Below, in pieces: positions 32,801 through 40,272 of a DNA stretch of 64,000 bases. The notes under the pieces were generated by a model, which was given only the letters and a program-made list of their open reading frames with translations, did not search any database and was not told where the DNA came from. The stretch's first letter is position 1, and every line of letters starts with the position of its first letter. The stretch is from Curtobacterium flaccumfaciens (lineage in GTDB: Bacteria; Actinomycetota; Actinomycetes; Actinomycetales; Microbacteriaceae): assembly GCF_013359815.1 (NCBI RefSeq), contig NZ_JABMCF010000040.1:310001-374000 (forward strand), in the 5' to 3' direction. The position numbers and the translations under genes are program-made.

Positions 32801-33115
32801 TTGAAGTACGTGAACTACGCGGGCACCGTCCGTGTCCTGACGAGCGACTCGATCGCCGACGCGGTGATCCGGTACGCCGCCGCTCTGCACCAGAGTCGGC
32901 TGAGCGACGTCGTGTCGATCCCGACGGCCGACGACTTCGGGGTGGCGAGCACCGTCGAGGTGCTGCTGGCCCCGTCCGTCCCGGTGGCCGTGGAGCCCGC
33001 CCCGGATGACGACCTCGAGCCCGAGGGCGACGCGTTCCTGCTCGAGATCGCACGGCGCACGGAGGCCGTGCTCGCCGTCGACCCCAACGCGACGCCGCCG
33101 GACCTCGGGCGCTGA
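32801..33115 (+). CDS. small acidic protein, paralogue of 33140-33469
   Basis: The 104-residue product, from TTG 32801 with GGGAG upstream, reads LKYVNYAGTVRVLTSDSIAD, VIRYAAALHQSRLSDVVSIP and ends acidic (PAPDDDLEPEGDAFLLEIAR). The converging neighbour has the same layout: ILTSDDVADAVIEYAAALAG, DTVAIPS, then an acidic segment. Starting at TTG aligns the two N-termini. I do not recognise the family; the D-V-A-D-A-V-I-x-Y-A-A-A-L block is its hallmark. Likely cytoplasmic. Confidence 0.72.
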   Translation: MKYVNYAGTVRVLTSDSIADAVIRYAAALHQSRLSDVVSIPTADDFGVASTVEVLLAPSVPVAVEPAPDDDLEPEGDAFLLEIARRTEAVLAVDPNATPPDLGR

Positions 33116-33139
33116 GCGGTCGCTCCGCGGGGGCGCTGC

Positions 33140-33469
33140 TTACGCCACCGGCCCCTCGGTCAGGTCCGTCCGGGTGTCCGCGTGGATCACCTCGTCGTGC
33201 TCGAACGTCAGTGCGGCGGCACGCAGCCGTGCCACGAACACCGCGTCCTCGCGCTCGAGCTCGTCCTCGTCGGCGTCCTCGACCACGAGCTGACTCGACG
33301 GACCGATGAGGACCTTGGTGGTCGTCATGGTGCCGTCCGTCGCCACCGAGGGGATCGCGACGGTGTCCGCCCGGTTGCCACCGGCCAGGGCTGCGGCGTA
33401 CTCGATCACGGCGTCGGCCACGTCGTCGCTCGTCAAGATCGTCGATCGGTCGTACTGGATCTGCTTCAT
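33140..33469 (-). CDS. small acidic protein, paralogue of 32801-33115
   Basis: A 109-residue protein: MKQIQYDRSTILTSDDVADA, VIEYAAALAGGNRADTVAIP, TTTKVLIGPSSQLVVEDADE and an alpha-helical tail AVFVARLRAAALTFEHDEV. It aligns with the convergent gene 24 bp away, including the VLIGPSSQLVVE / VLLAPSVPVAVE strand. A predicted strand-helix-strand arrangement with an acidic spacer is shared. The function is unknown; the two stops face each other, an uncommon arrangement for a recent duplicate. Confidence 0.78.
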   Translation of the reverse strand: MKQIQYDRSTILTSDDVADAVIEYAAALAGGNRADTVAIPSVATDGTMTTTKVLIGPSSQLVVEDADEDELEREDAVFVARLRAAALTFEHDEVIHADTRTDLTEGPVA

Positions 33470-33575
33470 GTCCGGGCCTCCATCTGCACAGCAAACAGGG
33501 CTTCGGCTGGCCGCCGTACAGGAACACGGCGCGTCGCTCGTTGCGCCGACGCCGACTTGTCGTCAGGATCATCAC

Positions 33576-34532
33576 GTGCCCGAGACCATGCACCGCCTGC
33601 TGCGGGAGATCCAGACCGCCGAGCCGTCGGTCGCGGCCGAGGCGATGGCCCGGACGCACATCACCCACGGGCTGTCGGTCGAACCGACGGACGCCGAGTT
33701 CGTGTTCGAGGAGCGCGTGCGCGGAACGGCGCTGCTGTCGCTCGAGTCGACCCGCTGCACCGGGGTCCTGAGCGGCACGATCGAGCCCGGCGACGCGATG
33801 ATGATCTTCTGGATGAAGTCCGGAGTCGCCCAGCTCGACGAGAACACCGTGAAGATCGGCCGCCCGACGCTCTTCCGTCAGGGGCCCCAGCGCTTCCGCT
33901 GGATCGCCTGCAACAAGGACGTCCTGCGCATCGACCGCTCGATCGTCGAGCAGGTCGCCGCCGAGCGCGGGGACTGGGCCCCCGGTCCCATCGAGTTCCG
34001 TCCGCGGCACGTCCCCGAGGGAGCCCCGCTCGCTGCCTGGTGGCTCATGGTGCGGTCCGTCGCACAAGAGGTGCTGGCCGGATCGGACGGCGTCCCGATC
34101 GAACGCGAGCGGGAGCTCGCGCGCTTCGCCGCCGGCGGTCTGCTCACCGCGATCCCGCACTGGCCGGTCGGGCAGCACGAGCCGGTCATGGCCTCCACCG
34201 CCCGCTTCGCCCGCGCCGAGACCTTCCTGCTCGAGCACGCCACCGAGCAGATCACCGTCGACGACGTCGCCGAGGCCGCCGGCCTGAGCGTGCGCGGCGT
34301 GCAGGCGGCGTTCCAGCGGCACCACGGCATCACCCCGACCATGTACCTGCGTCGCATCCGGCTGCTGCTCGCGCGCGAACAGCTCGAGTCGGGCGACGGG
34401 CGGAGCATCGCCGAGATCGCCCGGGCCACCGGGTTCGCCCACCTCGGCCGGTTCGCGGGGAGCTACCGCGAGGAGTTCGGCGAGCTGCCCCGGCAGACGG
34501 CGTCCACCGCGCGCGACGGCGCCCGCGCGTAG
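33576..34532 (+). CDS. AraC family transcriptional regulator
   Basis: A 318-residue regulator with an AraC-binding-like N-terminal domain (about 10-180; LSGTIEPGDAMMIFWMKSGV) and the C-terminal double HTH: ITVDDVAEAAGLSVRGVQAA, FQRHHGITPTMYLRRIRLLL, SIAEIARATGFAHLGRFAGS and YREEFGELPRQT. I use GTG 33576 with AGGA upstream; ATG 33588 is an alternative four codons later. The preceding gene is divergent. The effector is not evident. Confidence 0.85.
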   Translation: MPETMHRLLREIQTAEPSVAAEAMARTHITHGLSVEPTDAEFVFEERVRGTALLSLESTRCTGVLSGTIEPGDAMMIFWMKSGVAQLDENTVKIGRPTLFRQGPQRFRWIACNKDVLRIDRSIVEQVAAERGDWAPGPIEFRPRHVPEGAPLAAWWLMVRSVAQEVLAGSDGVPIERERELARFAAGGLLTAIPHWPVGQHEPVMASTARFARAETFLLEHATEQITVDDVAEAAGLSVRGVQAAFQRHHGITPTMYLRRIRLLLAREQLESGDGRSIAEIARATGFAHLGRFAGSYREEFGELPRQTASTARDGARA

Positions 34533-34674
34533 CGAGCAGCCGCGCAGCCCCGCAGCCCCGCAGCCGCGCGGCCCCGCAAGAATCCCGCAACCGCCCGCCG
34601 TCCGGCCGATCGCCGACGATCGTCGCCCTACGTTTGCGCTGCACGGACACGCAGCCACGACGACTGGAGACCCC

Positions 34675-35289
34675 ATGGCCGGCTCAGCAGCACCACCCGT
34701 CCCGACCGCGGCCGTCCCGCCGACGACCGATCCGTCGACGTTCGGCCGTCGGCTCGTCGAGGACGCCTCCTACGCCCGTGAGCACTTCGTCTTCACCGCA
34801 CTGCTCGGATCCCCGCTGCTGCCCCGGATCGTCCGGCGGCTGCTGCTCCGTGCCGCCGGGGCACGCGCCGAGTCCGGAGTGGGCACCGGGTTCTCGCTGA
34901 CGGGTGACCCGAAGCACCTCACCATCGGCCGGGGCGTGTTCTGCAACCGCAACGTGACCGTCGAGGCCGTGGCCCCCGTGACGATCGGTGCGAACACCGC
35001 AATCGGGATGCAGGTGCTCATCATGACGAGCCACCACGAGATCGACGCCGAGGGGCGGTGGAGCGACGTCGCGACCGGCCGCCCGGTGGTCGTCGAGGAA
35101 CACGTCTGGATCGGCGGCCGCGCCACGATCCTGCCGGGCGCCCACATCGAGCACGATGTGGTGGTCGCCGCCGGCGCCGTGGTCGTCGGCCGCCTGGCGG
35201 CGCACGGCGTCTACGCCGGCGTCCCCGCGAAGCGCATCCGTGAGCTCGCCCCGTCCGCGCGACCGCCGGTGGTGGACCCCGCCGCGTGA
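34675..35289 (+). CDS. acyltransferase of the left-handed beta-helix (NodL/maltose acetyltransferase) type
   Basis: A 204-residue protein with hexapeptide-repeat sequence: HLTIGRGVFCNRNVTVEAVA, VTIGANTAIGMQVLIMTSHH, EHVWIGGRATILPGAHIEHD and VVVAAGAVVVGRLAAHGVYA then GVPAKRIREL. The catalytic His lies in TSHHEI. The order is that of acetyl-CoA sugar O-acetyltransferases. The N-terminal 60 residues are helical and hold no other domain. Cytoplasmic; the acceptor is probably a sugar or glycolipid. Confidence 0.87.
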   Translation: MAGSAAPPVPTAAVPPTTDPSTFGRRLVEDASYAREHFVFTALLGSPLLPRIVRRLLLRAAGARAESGVGTGFSLTGDPKHLTIGRGVFCNRNVTVEAVAPVTIGANTAIGMQVLIMTSHHEIDAEGRWSDVATGRPVVVEEHVWIGGRATILPGAHIEHDVVVAAGAVVVGRLAAHGVYAGVPAKRIRELAPSARPPVVDPAA

Positions 35290-35333
35290 CGGCCTGGAGG
35301 CCCGTGGCGGCGCCGCCACGTGCCTCCCGTCCG
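35289..35333. repeat. GGAGGCCCGG palindromic intergenic element, copy 3
   Basis: ACGGCCTGGAGGCCCG and TGCCTCCCGTCCGG flank GGCGGCGCCGCC immediately after the acyltransferase stop, so it probably also terminates transcription. Confidence 0.75.
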
Positions 35334-35384
35334 GCGTCGGTGCCGCTTCGAATACGCCGGCGTCCCGCTGCGACGCCGCCCCGC

Positions 35385-35420
35385 CGTCGAGACGCCGCCG
35401 AAAGTGGAGGCGTCTCGACG
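35385..35420. terminator. hairpin between acyltransferase and PhnB-like genes
   Basis: CGTCGAGACGCC at 35385-35396 pairs perfectly with GGCGTCTCGACG at 35409-35420 around a 12-base loop containing AAAG. The region 35334-35531 holds no gene; further GC-rich dyads occur around it. Confidence 0.6.
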
Positions 35421-35531
35421 ACCTGGCGGCGCCGAACGAAGACGACGGCGTCTCCTTCCGCGGGGACGCGCACTCTGCCAACATGACCACGACGCGGGCG
35501 ACGGCGCCCGCGCAGGACGAGGGAGACCGTC

Positions 35532-35948
35532 ATGACCGTTCGCCTCAACCCCTACCTCGGGTTCCGGAGCGGCGCCCGCGAAGCGCTCGAGTTCTACCAC
35601 TCGGTCTTCGGCGGCACGCTCACCATCGGCACGTTCGGTGAAGCCGGCATGAGCCAGGACCCCGCCGACGCCGACAAGGTGATGCACGGCCAGCTCGACG
35701 GCGACGAGGGCCTGCTCCTGATGGCCTCGGACGCACCGTCCGGCATGCCGACGCCGGCCGAGAGCAGCATCTCGCTGTCGCTCAGCGGTGACGACCACGA
35801 GCTGCTGACGCGCTGGTGGAACGGCCTCGCGCAGGGCGCGACGATCATCGAATCACTCACCACCGCGCCGTGGGGTGACACCTTCGGCATGCTGACCGAC
35901 CGCCACGGGGTGTCGTGGCTCGTCAACATCAGCGGCGCGACGAGCTGA
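35532..35948 (+). CDS. PhnB-like VOC/glyoxalase-fold protein
   Basis: A 138-residue protein matching the PhnB/3-demethylubiquinone-methyltransferase-like VOC group: LNPYLGFRSGAREALEFYHS, FGGTLTIGTFGEAG, GLLLMASDAP, ELLTRWWNGLAQGATIIESL and PWGDTFGMLTDRHGVSWLVN. The function of these small VOC dimers is mostly unknown; not a phosphonate enzyme despite the name. GGGAGA precedes the ATG at 35532. It converges on and overlaps the next gene by 20 bp. Confidence 0.88.
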   Translation: MTVRLNPYLGFRSGAREALEFYHSVFGGTLTIGTFGEAGMSQDPADADKVMHGQLDGDEGLLLMASDAPSGMPTPAESSISLSLSGDDHELLTRWWNGLAQGATIIESLTTAPWGDTFGMLTDRHGVSWLVNISGATS

Positions 35949-36876
35949 GCGGCACCGAATCCACGCGTGCCGGCACCGGCCACCGCGGCACCCAGCACCG
36001 GACCTGCTCGGCGTAGCGGCGGAAGTCGTCGCCGAACCGTTCCTCCAGGTCGGATTCCTCGAGCGGGCGGACGATGCAGTTCCAGACCACGGAACCGGCG
36101 ACCGCGTAGACGACGACCAGCCACGACGACAGCAGCAGCCCGACGGCGACCCCCTGCGTGATGCCGGCCAGGGCCATCGGGTTCCGCACCGACCGGTACG
36201 GCCCGGCGACCACCAGGCGGTTCGCGGTGGCCGACGGCAGCGGCGTGCCCTCGCCCTTCGTCGACATCGCCGCCGCCGACGCGATGCCGAGCGCGCTGGC
36301 CAGCAGGAGTACGACCACACCGACGACGGTGAGGGCGGTGACGAAGGGTGCCGGCAGCTGCGGGTGGAGGCCCCAGCGGTGCTCGGCGAACGCGATGACC
36401 ATGGGGAACACCCCGAGGAACAGGCCCCAGAAGACGACGATCTGCAGCACGGTCGCGGTGACGTGCCGGGAGCGCGGGGCGCTGGCGTCAGCGGTGCGGA
36501 TCCGCAGCGGACCGCTCGTCACCCACTCCGTCGGGATCCGTCCGAGCAGCACCAGGGCGAGGGCGAGGGCCGAGCCGATCGTGGCGGCGAGCATGACGAG
36601 CACGCCCCAGCCGGCCTCGCCGGTCACGGTGGCCCAGACGCTCAGGGCGACGAGCACCAGGACGGTCCACACCGTCGTGACCACCGCGGCGGCCCGGACA
36701 CCGGCGGCGGCGAGCGATGAGCCGACGACGAACAGCGGGACGTCGAACACGGCGACGAGCACCGGGTCGAGCGAGCCGAGCGTCGCCGTGCGGACCCACG
36801 GCAGCGTCGCGACGGCGATCCACCAGGCCGCTCCACCGACGGCTTGCAGCGCGTAGTACCGCCGGCCCCAGGACAT
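35929..36876 (-). CDS. isoprenylcysteine-methyltransferase-like membrane protein
   Basis: A 315-residue protein with about eight hydrophobic helices. The C-terminal third is the ICMT/PEMT/NnrU module: LVVAGPYRSVRNPMALAGIT (GPYRxxRNPM is the SAM-binding signature), VVWNCIVRPLEESDLEERFG and YAEQVRCWVPRWP. Bacterial members methylate unknown carboxylates or amines at the membrane. The N-terminal two-thirds is a separate helical bundle. A 48-residue gene lies 60 bp upstream on the same strand and might be cotranscribed. Confidence 0.8.
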   Translation of the reverse strand: MSWGRRYYALQAVGGAAWWIAVATLPWVRTATLGSLDPVLVAVFDVPLFVVGSSLAAAGVRAAAVVTTVWTVLVLVALSVWATVTGEAGWGVLVMLAATIGSALALALVLLGRIPTEWVTSGPLRIRTADASAPRSRHVTATVLQIVVFWGLFLGVFPMVIAFAEHRWGLHPQLPAPFVTALTVVGVVVLLLASALGIASAAAMSTKGEGTPLPSATANRLVVAGPYRSVRNPMALAGITQGVAVGLLLSSWLVVVYAVAGSVVWNCIVRPLEESDLEERFGDDFRRYAEQVRCWVPRWPVPARVDSVPLSSSRR

Positions 36877-36936
36877 GGGTGCACGGTAGCAGTGCGCTGC
36901 GAGGGCCCGGGCCGTGGGCGCGCTCCCGCTGGTGGG

Positions 36937-37083
36937 TCAGTCGGTGTGGTTGATCTGTCCGAGCCAGCGACCGAAGGACGGGGTGCGCTCGTCGTGCAGG
37001 GTGGGCAGGACGGGCTTCGGCAGGCAGGCGCGCTCGTCGGTGACGGTTCCGGCGCCGGTGCTCTTGTGGAGGTCGAGGCTCAT
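36937..37083 (-). CDS. small protein of 48 residues, unknown function
   Basis: The product begins MSLDLHKSTGAGTVTDERAC, contains LPKPVLPTLHDERTPSFGRW and ends LGQINHTD. AAGGAG lies seven bases upstream of the ATG at 37083, the strongest ribosome site in the vicinity, and the codons favour G/C in third position, so I believe it is translated. It has one Cys and no membrane segment. It precedes the ICMT-like gene on the same strand. A peptide precursor modified by that methyltransferase-like protein is possible but nothing in the sequence shows it. Confidence 0.6.
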   Translation of the reverse strand: MSLDLHKSTGAGTVTDERACLPKPVLPTLHDERTPSFGRWLGQINHTD

Positions 37084-37197
37084 GGTGGGCTCCTTCGTGG
37101 TCGGTGGAGTGTTCGACACCGGGCGGGGCCGTTCCATTCCCATCTGACCCGGCCCGCCCTGCGCAGTCGTCCAGCACCGCCGGGTTTGCTCGACCGC

Positions 37198-37536
37198 ATG
37201 AGCGAGCACGACGACGAGCAGACCCGAGCCGACTTCGACGACGCGGTGAACATGACCGCCACCGAGCTGCGGAAGTGGCTCGACACCGACGAGTCGAAGT
37301 CCGTCGGGCAGAAGCCCTCGGGCGGCGGCGAGTCGACCGGGCACGAGAGCGGCCGGCACATCATCCGCATCCTCGAGAAGCACAAGGCCGACCGCACCGA
37401 CGACGACCTGGCGCACATGCGGAAGGTCGTCGGCTACGTCGCCCGGCACTCACAGCAGCGGCCCGACGGCGACGTGCACGACACCCCCTGGCGGTACTCG
37501 CTCATGAACTGGGGCCACGACCCGGAGAAGCACTGA
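37198..37536 (+). CDS. DUF3140 family protein
   Basis: A 112-residue soluble protein: FDDAVNMTATELRKWLDTDE, SVGQKPSGGGESTGHESGRH, IIRILEKHKADRTDDDLAHM, RKVVGYVARHSQQRPDGDV and the terminal WRYSLMNWGHDPEKH. These blocks define DUF3140; the family has been linked by name to DNA-binding but no function is established. Start ATG 37198. A small membrane protein gene follows 14 bp downstream. Confidence 0.88.
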   Translation: MSEHDDEQTRADFDDAVNMTATELRKWLDTDESKSVGQKPSGGGESTGHESGRHIIRILEKHKADRTDDDLAHMRKVVGYVARHSQQRPDGDVHDTPWRYSLMNWGHDPEKH

Positions 37537-37550
37537 CGGCATCGGGCAGA

Positions 37551-37775
37551 ATGGGTGGTGTGAACGAGACGGGCATGCCGCGCTTCCGACGGATCTGGTC
37601 GACCGTGCAGGTCGGTGTCCTCGCGATCGCCGTCGTGTTCTGCGTCGTGATGCTCGTGATCGGGCAGGGCAAGCTCGACCGGGTCTACGCGGTCGCCGCG
37701 GTGTTCTTCGGACTCGCCCTGGTCGGGCACAGCACGTACCTGTGGCTCGTCGCCCGGGCGAACCGCCGTCCCTGA
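37551..37775 (+). CDS. small two-helix membrane protein
   Basis: A 74-residue protein with two hydrophobic helices, VQVGVLAIAVVFCVVMLVIG and VAAVFFGLALVGHSTYLWLV, joined by QGKLDRVYA, and a basic tail. I do not recognise it. The ATG at 37551 is used; GTG 37560 is an alternative. It follows the DUF3140 gene closely on the same strand. Confidence 0.65.
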   Translation: MGGVNETGMPRFRRIWSTVQVGVLAIAVVFCVVMLVIGQGKLDRVYAVAAVFFGLALVGHSTYLWLVARANRRP

Positions 37776-37800
37776 CGCTCGTCCGCCTCGGCGATCGCGG

Positions 37801-38655
37801 CTAACCGTTCTGGTGGACCCGCAGCCAGTCGACGGTCATCTGCTGCGGGAACCGTGTCGAGGCGTCGGGCGAACCCGGCCAGTTCCCGCCGACCGCCACG
37901 TTGAGGATCACGAAGAACGGCTTGTCGAACACCCACGGGGCCGAGCCGACGTCGGCCCGGGTGACCGTCCGGTACGCAACACCGTCGACCGTCCAGGTGA
38001 TCGACCCGGGGCGCCAGTCGACCCCGTACACGTGGAAGTCGTCGGCGAACGCTGCTCCGGACGGGATTGTGTACGCAGCCGAGATGCCCTGCGCGCCGGA
38101 GTACCCGGGCCCGTGCACGGTGCCGTGCACGATCCCCGGCTCGTACCCGACGTTCTCCATGACGTCGATCTCCCCGCACGCCGGCCAGCCGACCTGCCCG
38201 ATGTCCGCGCCGAGCATCCAGAACGCCGGCCAGATGCCCTGGCCGCGGGGGATCCGGATCCGCGCCTCGATGCGGCCGTACTGCGCGGTGTAGGTGCTCT
38301 CGGACTTCAGCCGGGCCGACGAGTACGAGCCGTCGGCTTCGCGGTGTGCGGTGATCACGAGGTTGCCGGCGCCGTCGAGCGCCGCGTTCCGTCGCGAGTC
38401 CGTGTAGGTCTGCAGCTCGGCGTTGCCCCAGCCGCCGGCACCCAGGTCGTACCGCCAGATCCCGGGGTTCGGCGCGCTGCTGGCCGGGCCGTCGAACTCG
38501 TCGGCGGCGAGCAGCACGGGCGCAGCGGTCGGCGCCGCAGCTCCGGTCACGGCCTGTGCCGAGCCATCCGGGATCGCCGTCGCGCCGAGGGCGGTCGTCG
38601 CGGCGCCGGCGAGTCCGAGCGTCATGAAGCGCCGTCGATCGATGTGCTGGTCCAT
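37801..38655 (-). CDS. secreted glycoside hydrolase family 16 (endo-beta-1,3-glucanase-like)
   Basis: A 284-residue enzyme with a TAT-type signal (RRRFMTLGLAGAATTALG). GH16 motifs follow: DEFDGPASSAPNPGIWRYD, GRIEARIRIPRGQGIWPAFW, the catalytic CGEIDVMENVG with Glu162, Asp164 and Glu167, VHGTVHGPGYSGAQGI, FHVYGVDWRPGSITWTVDG and ILNVAVGGNWPGSPD. It cleaves beta-1,3 or mixed-linkage glucans outside the cell; laminarinase is the most likely activity. No carbohydrate-binding module is present. ATG 38655 keeps the twin arginines near the N-terminus. Confidence 0.92.
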   Translation of the reverse strand: MDQHIDRRRFMTLGLAGAATTALGATAIPDGSAQAVTGAAAPTAAPVLLAADEFDGPASSAPNPGIWRYDLGAGGWGNAELQTYTDSRRNAALDGAGNLVITAHREADGSYSSARLKSESTYTAQYGRIEARIRIPRGQGIWPAFWMLGADIGQVGWPACGEIDVMENVGYEPGIVHGTVHGPGYSGAQGISAAYTIPSGAAFADDFHVYGVDWRPGSITWTVDGVAYRTVTRADVGSAPWVFDKPFFVILNVAVGGNWPGSPDASTRFPQQMTVDWLRVHQNG

Positions 38656-38758
38656 GTCGTGCTCCCTGCAGCGCGATGGTGGTGTGGTCGTCGGATCATG
38701 CACCATCCGGCCGCACCTGAACAGGCCCGGATCCCGCTTCGTCCGCGGGACGCACCCG

Positions 38759-39019
38759 TCAGCCGAAGCGCATCGCGAGCGGCACGAGCAGGCCCGCGAC
38801 CCAGACGAGCACCATCACGAGGGCGCCGACCGCGATGAGCCGTCGGCGACGCCGCAGCTTCGGGCTCCGCTCCTCGCCCCACATCTGTGCACGGACCAGC
38901 ACCCGGTTCGCCTGCTCGACGACCTTCCGCACCTCGGGGTCGTCGACGTCGAGGACACCGGCGCGGGCGTGCTCGGCGATGACCGCGGCTTCGTCGACGG
39001 TCAGGTCGTCCTTGCGCAT
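38759..39019 (-). CDS. small membrane-anchored protein
   Basis: An 86-residue protein: a soluble acidic N-terminal part (DLTVDEAAVIAEHARAGVLD, DPEVRKVVEQANRVLVRAQM), a basic stop-transfer KLRRRRRL and one C-terminal helix IAVGALVMVLVWVAGLLVPL. I do not recognise it. Divergent from the SDR gene at 39095 with 75 bp between starts. Confidence 0.65.
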   Translation of the reverse strand: MRKDDLTVDEAAVIAEHARAGVLDVDDPEVRKVVEQANRVLVRAQMWGEERSPKLRRRRRLIAVGALVMVLVWVAGLLVPLAMRFG

Positions 39020-39094
39020 GCTCCATCTTCGCACCGCGTGCAGGGGTACGACCCGGCTGTGCGGGAACGGACCACGGCCGGGTACCAAGGACAC

Positions 39095-40057
39095 ATGGGA
39101 CATCGGTACCGCGGGAAGATCGTCGTCATCACCGGAGCATCGAGCGGCATCGGGAGGGCCGCCGCACACGAGTTCGCCCGGCAGGGCGCCACCCTCGTGC
39201 TCGCCGCACGCGGGCATGACTCGCTCGAGGCCGCAGCCGCCGAGTGCCGGAAGCTCGGCGCCGAGGCGATCGCGATCCCGACCGACGTCGCCGACGAGCA
39301 CCAGGTCAAGGACCTCATCGGCACCGTGACGACCCGCTTCGGTCGCATCGACGTCTTCGTCGGCAACGCGGCCCTGTTCGTCTACGGCCTGTTCGAGCAG
39401 ACCCCCACCGAGGCGTTCAAGCGCGTCGTCGACACGAACCTGTACGGGCACCTCAACGCGATCACGCACCTGCTGCCGCACTGGAAGCAGCGCGGGAAGG
39501 GCACCTACGTGCTCGTCGGCTCGATCCAGTCGCTGCTCTCGGCGCCGTACCAGTCGGCGTACGTGACGAGCAAGCACGCTGCGCTCGGCCTGGTCGACGT
39601 GCTCGGTGACGAGTTCGCGGGCACCGGCATCAAGTTCACCGCGCTGCTGCCGTCCACGATCGACACCCCGATCTACCAGAACGGTGCCAACTACACCGGC
39701 AAGACCTCGCACCCGCTGCCGCCCACCGTCTCGGTCGAGCGAGCCGGCCGTGCCGTCGTGCAGGCCGCCACGCACCCCAAGCGCTACCGCTTCGTCGGAC
39801 GCATCCAGGCGTCGCTCGTGCCGCTGCAGTACGTGTTCCCGGGCCTGTTCCACAAGATCACGAAGCCGATGGTGGAGACGTTCGCGCTCCGTGGCGAGGG
39901 CGCCCCGACCGACGGGAACCTCTACGCCCCCGCCGACGCCGCGAACGCGACGGACGGCGGATGGGTCGCGAAGCGACGGCGCGTCACGCGCCCCCTCGTC
40001 TGGCTCGGCGTCGCCGCTGCCGGCGCGGCGGTCGTCCTCGGCCGCTCGCGTCGGTAG
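39095..40057 (+). CDS. SDR family oxidoreductase with C-terminal extension
   Basis: A 320-residue SDR: VVITGASSGIGRAAAHEFAR, NAALFVYGLFEQ, VLVGSIQSLLSAPYQSAYVT with catalytic Ser, and the Y-x-x-x-K of YVTSKHAALG; the usual PG motif is replaced by LPSTIDTPIYQNG. About 70 extra residues follow the core, ending in a hydrophobic segment VWLGVAAAGAAVVLGRS that could anchor it. AAGGA precedes ATG 39095. Membrane-associated SDRs of this layout are common in actinobacteria; the substrate is unknown. Confidence 0.87.
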   Translation: MGHRYRGKIVVITGASSGIGRAAAHEFARQGATLVLAARGHDSLEAAAAECRKLGAEAIAIPTDVADEHQVKDLIGTVTTRFGRIDVFVGNAALFVYGLFEQTPTEAFKRVVDTNLYGHLNAITHLLPHWKQRGKGTYVLVGSIQSLLSAPYQSAYVTSKHAALGLVDVLGDEFAGTGIKFTALLPSTIDTPIYQNGANYTGKTSHPLPPTVSVERAGRAVVQAATHPKRYRFVGRIQASLVPLQYVFPGLFHKITKPMVETFALRGEGAPTDGNLYAPADAANATDGGWVAKRRRVTRPLVWLGVAAAGAAVVLGRSRR

Positions 40058-40069
40058 ACGCATCCGCTG

Positions 40070-40115
40070 ACGGTCTGGAGGCCCGGTGCCAGCTGGCACC
40101 GGGCCTCCCGTCCGT
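40070..40115. repeat. GGAGGCCCGG palindromic intergenic element, copy 4
   Basis: The cleanest copy: GGAGGCCCGGTGCCAGC followed directly by its complement TGGCACCGGGCCTCC, 13 bases after the SDR stop. Likely a terminator as well as a repeat. Its core is identical to the copy at 61726. Confidence 0.9.
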
Positions 40116-40134
40116 CCGTGCGTGCGTCCACACC

Positions 40135-40270
40135 CGGGCGTACCTGCCCGAACCGGGCGTACCTTCCCGAACCGGGCGTACCTGGCGAAATCGGGCGTAC
40201 CTGGCGTGTTCTTCGTGGCAAGGACGCCCGATCCCGCCAGGTATCGCAGCTGTTCTGGGAAGGAACGGGC
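40135..40270. repeat. CGGGCGTACCTGG repeat element, degenerate copy
   Basis: Four 19-bp direct repeats start at 40135, 40154, 40173 and 40192 with core CGGGCGTACCT. They run into a hairpin in which ATCGGGCGT near 40190 pairs with ACGCCCGAT near 40226, and then the phrase TTCTGGGAAGGAACGGGCG. The same order (19-bp repeats, hairpin, TCTGGGAAAGAACGGGCG) occurs in the array at 56819-57256. Confidence 0.8.
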
Positions 40271-40272
40271 GG

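Noticed and set aside
34614-34625. CGACGATCGTCG as a sixth TetR-type operator
   Set aside because: It shares only the GACGATCGTC core; outer bases differ and no -10-like hexamer follows at the ten-base spacing seen at the other promoters.
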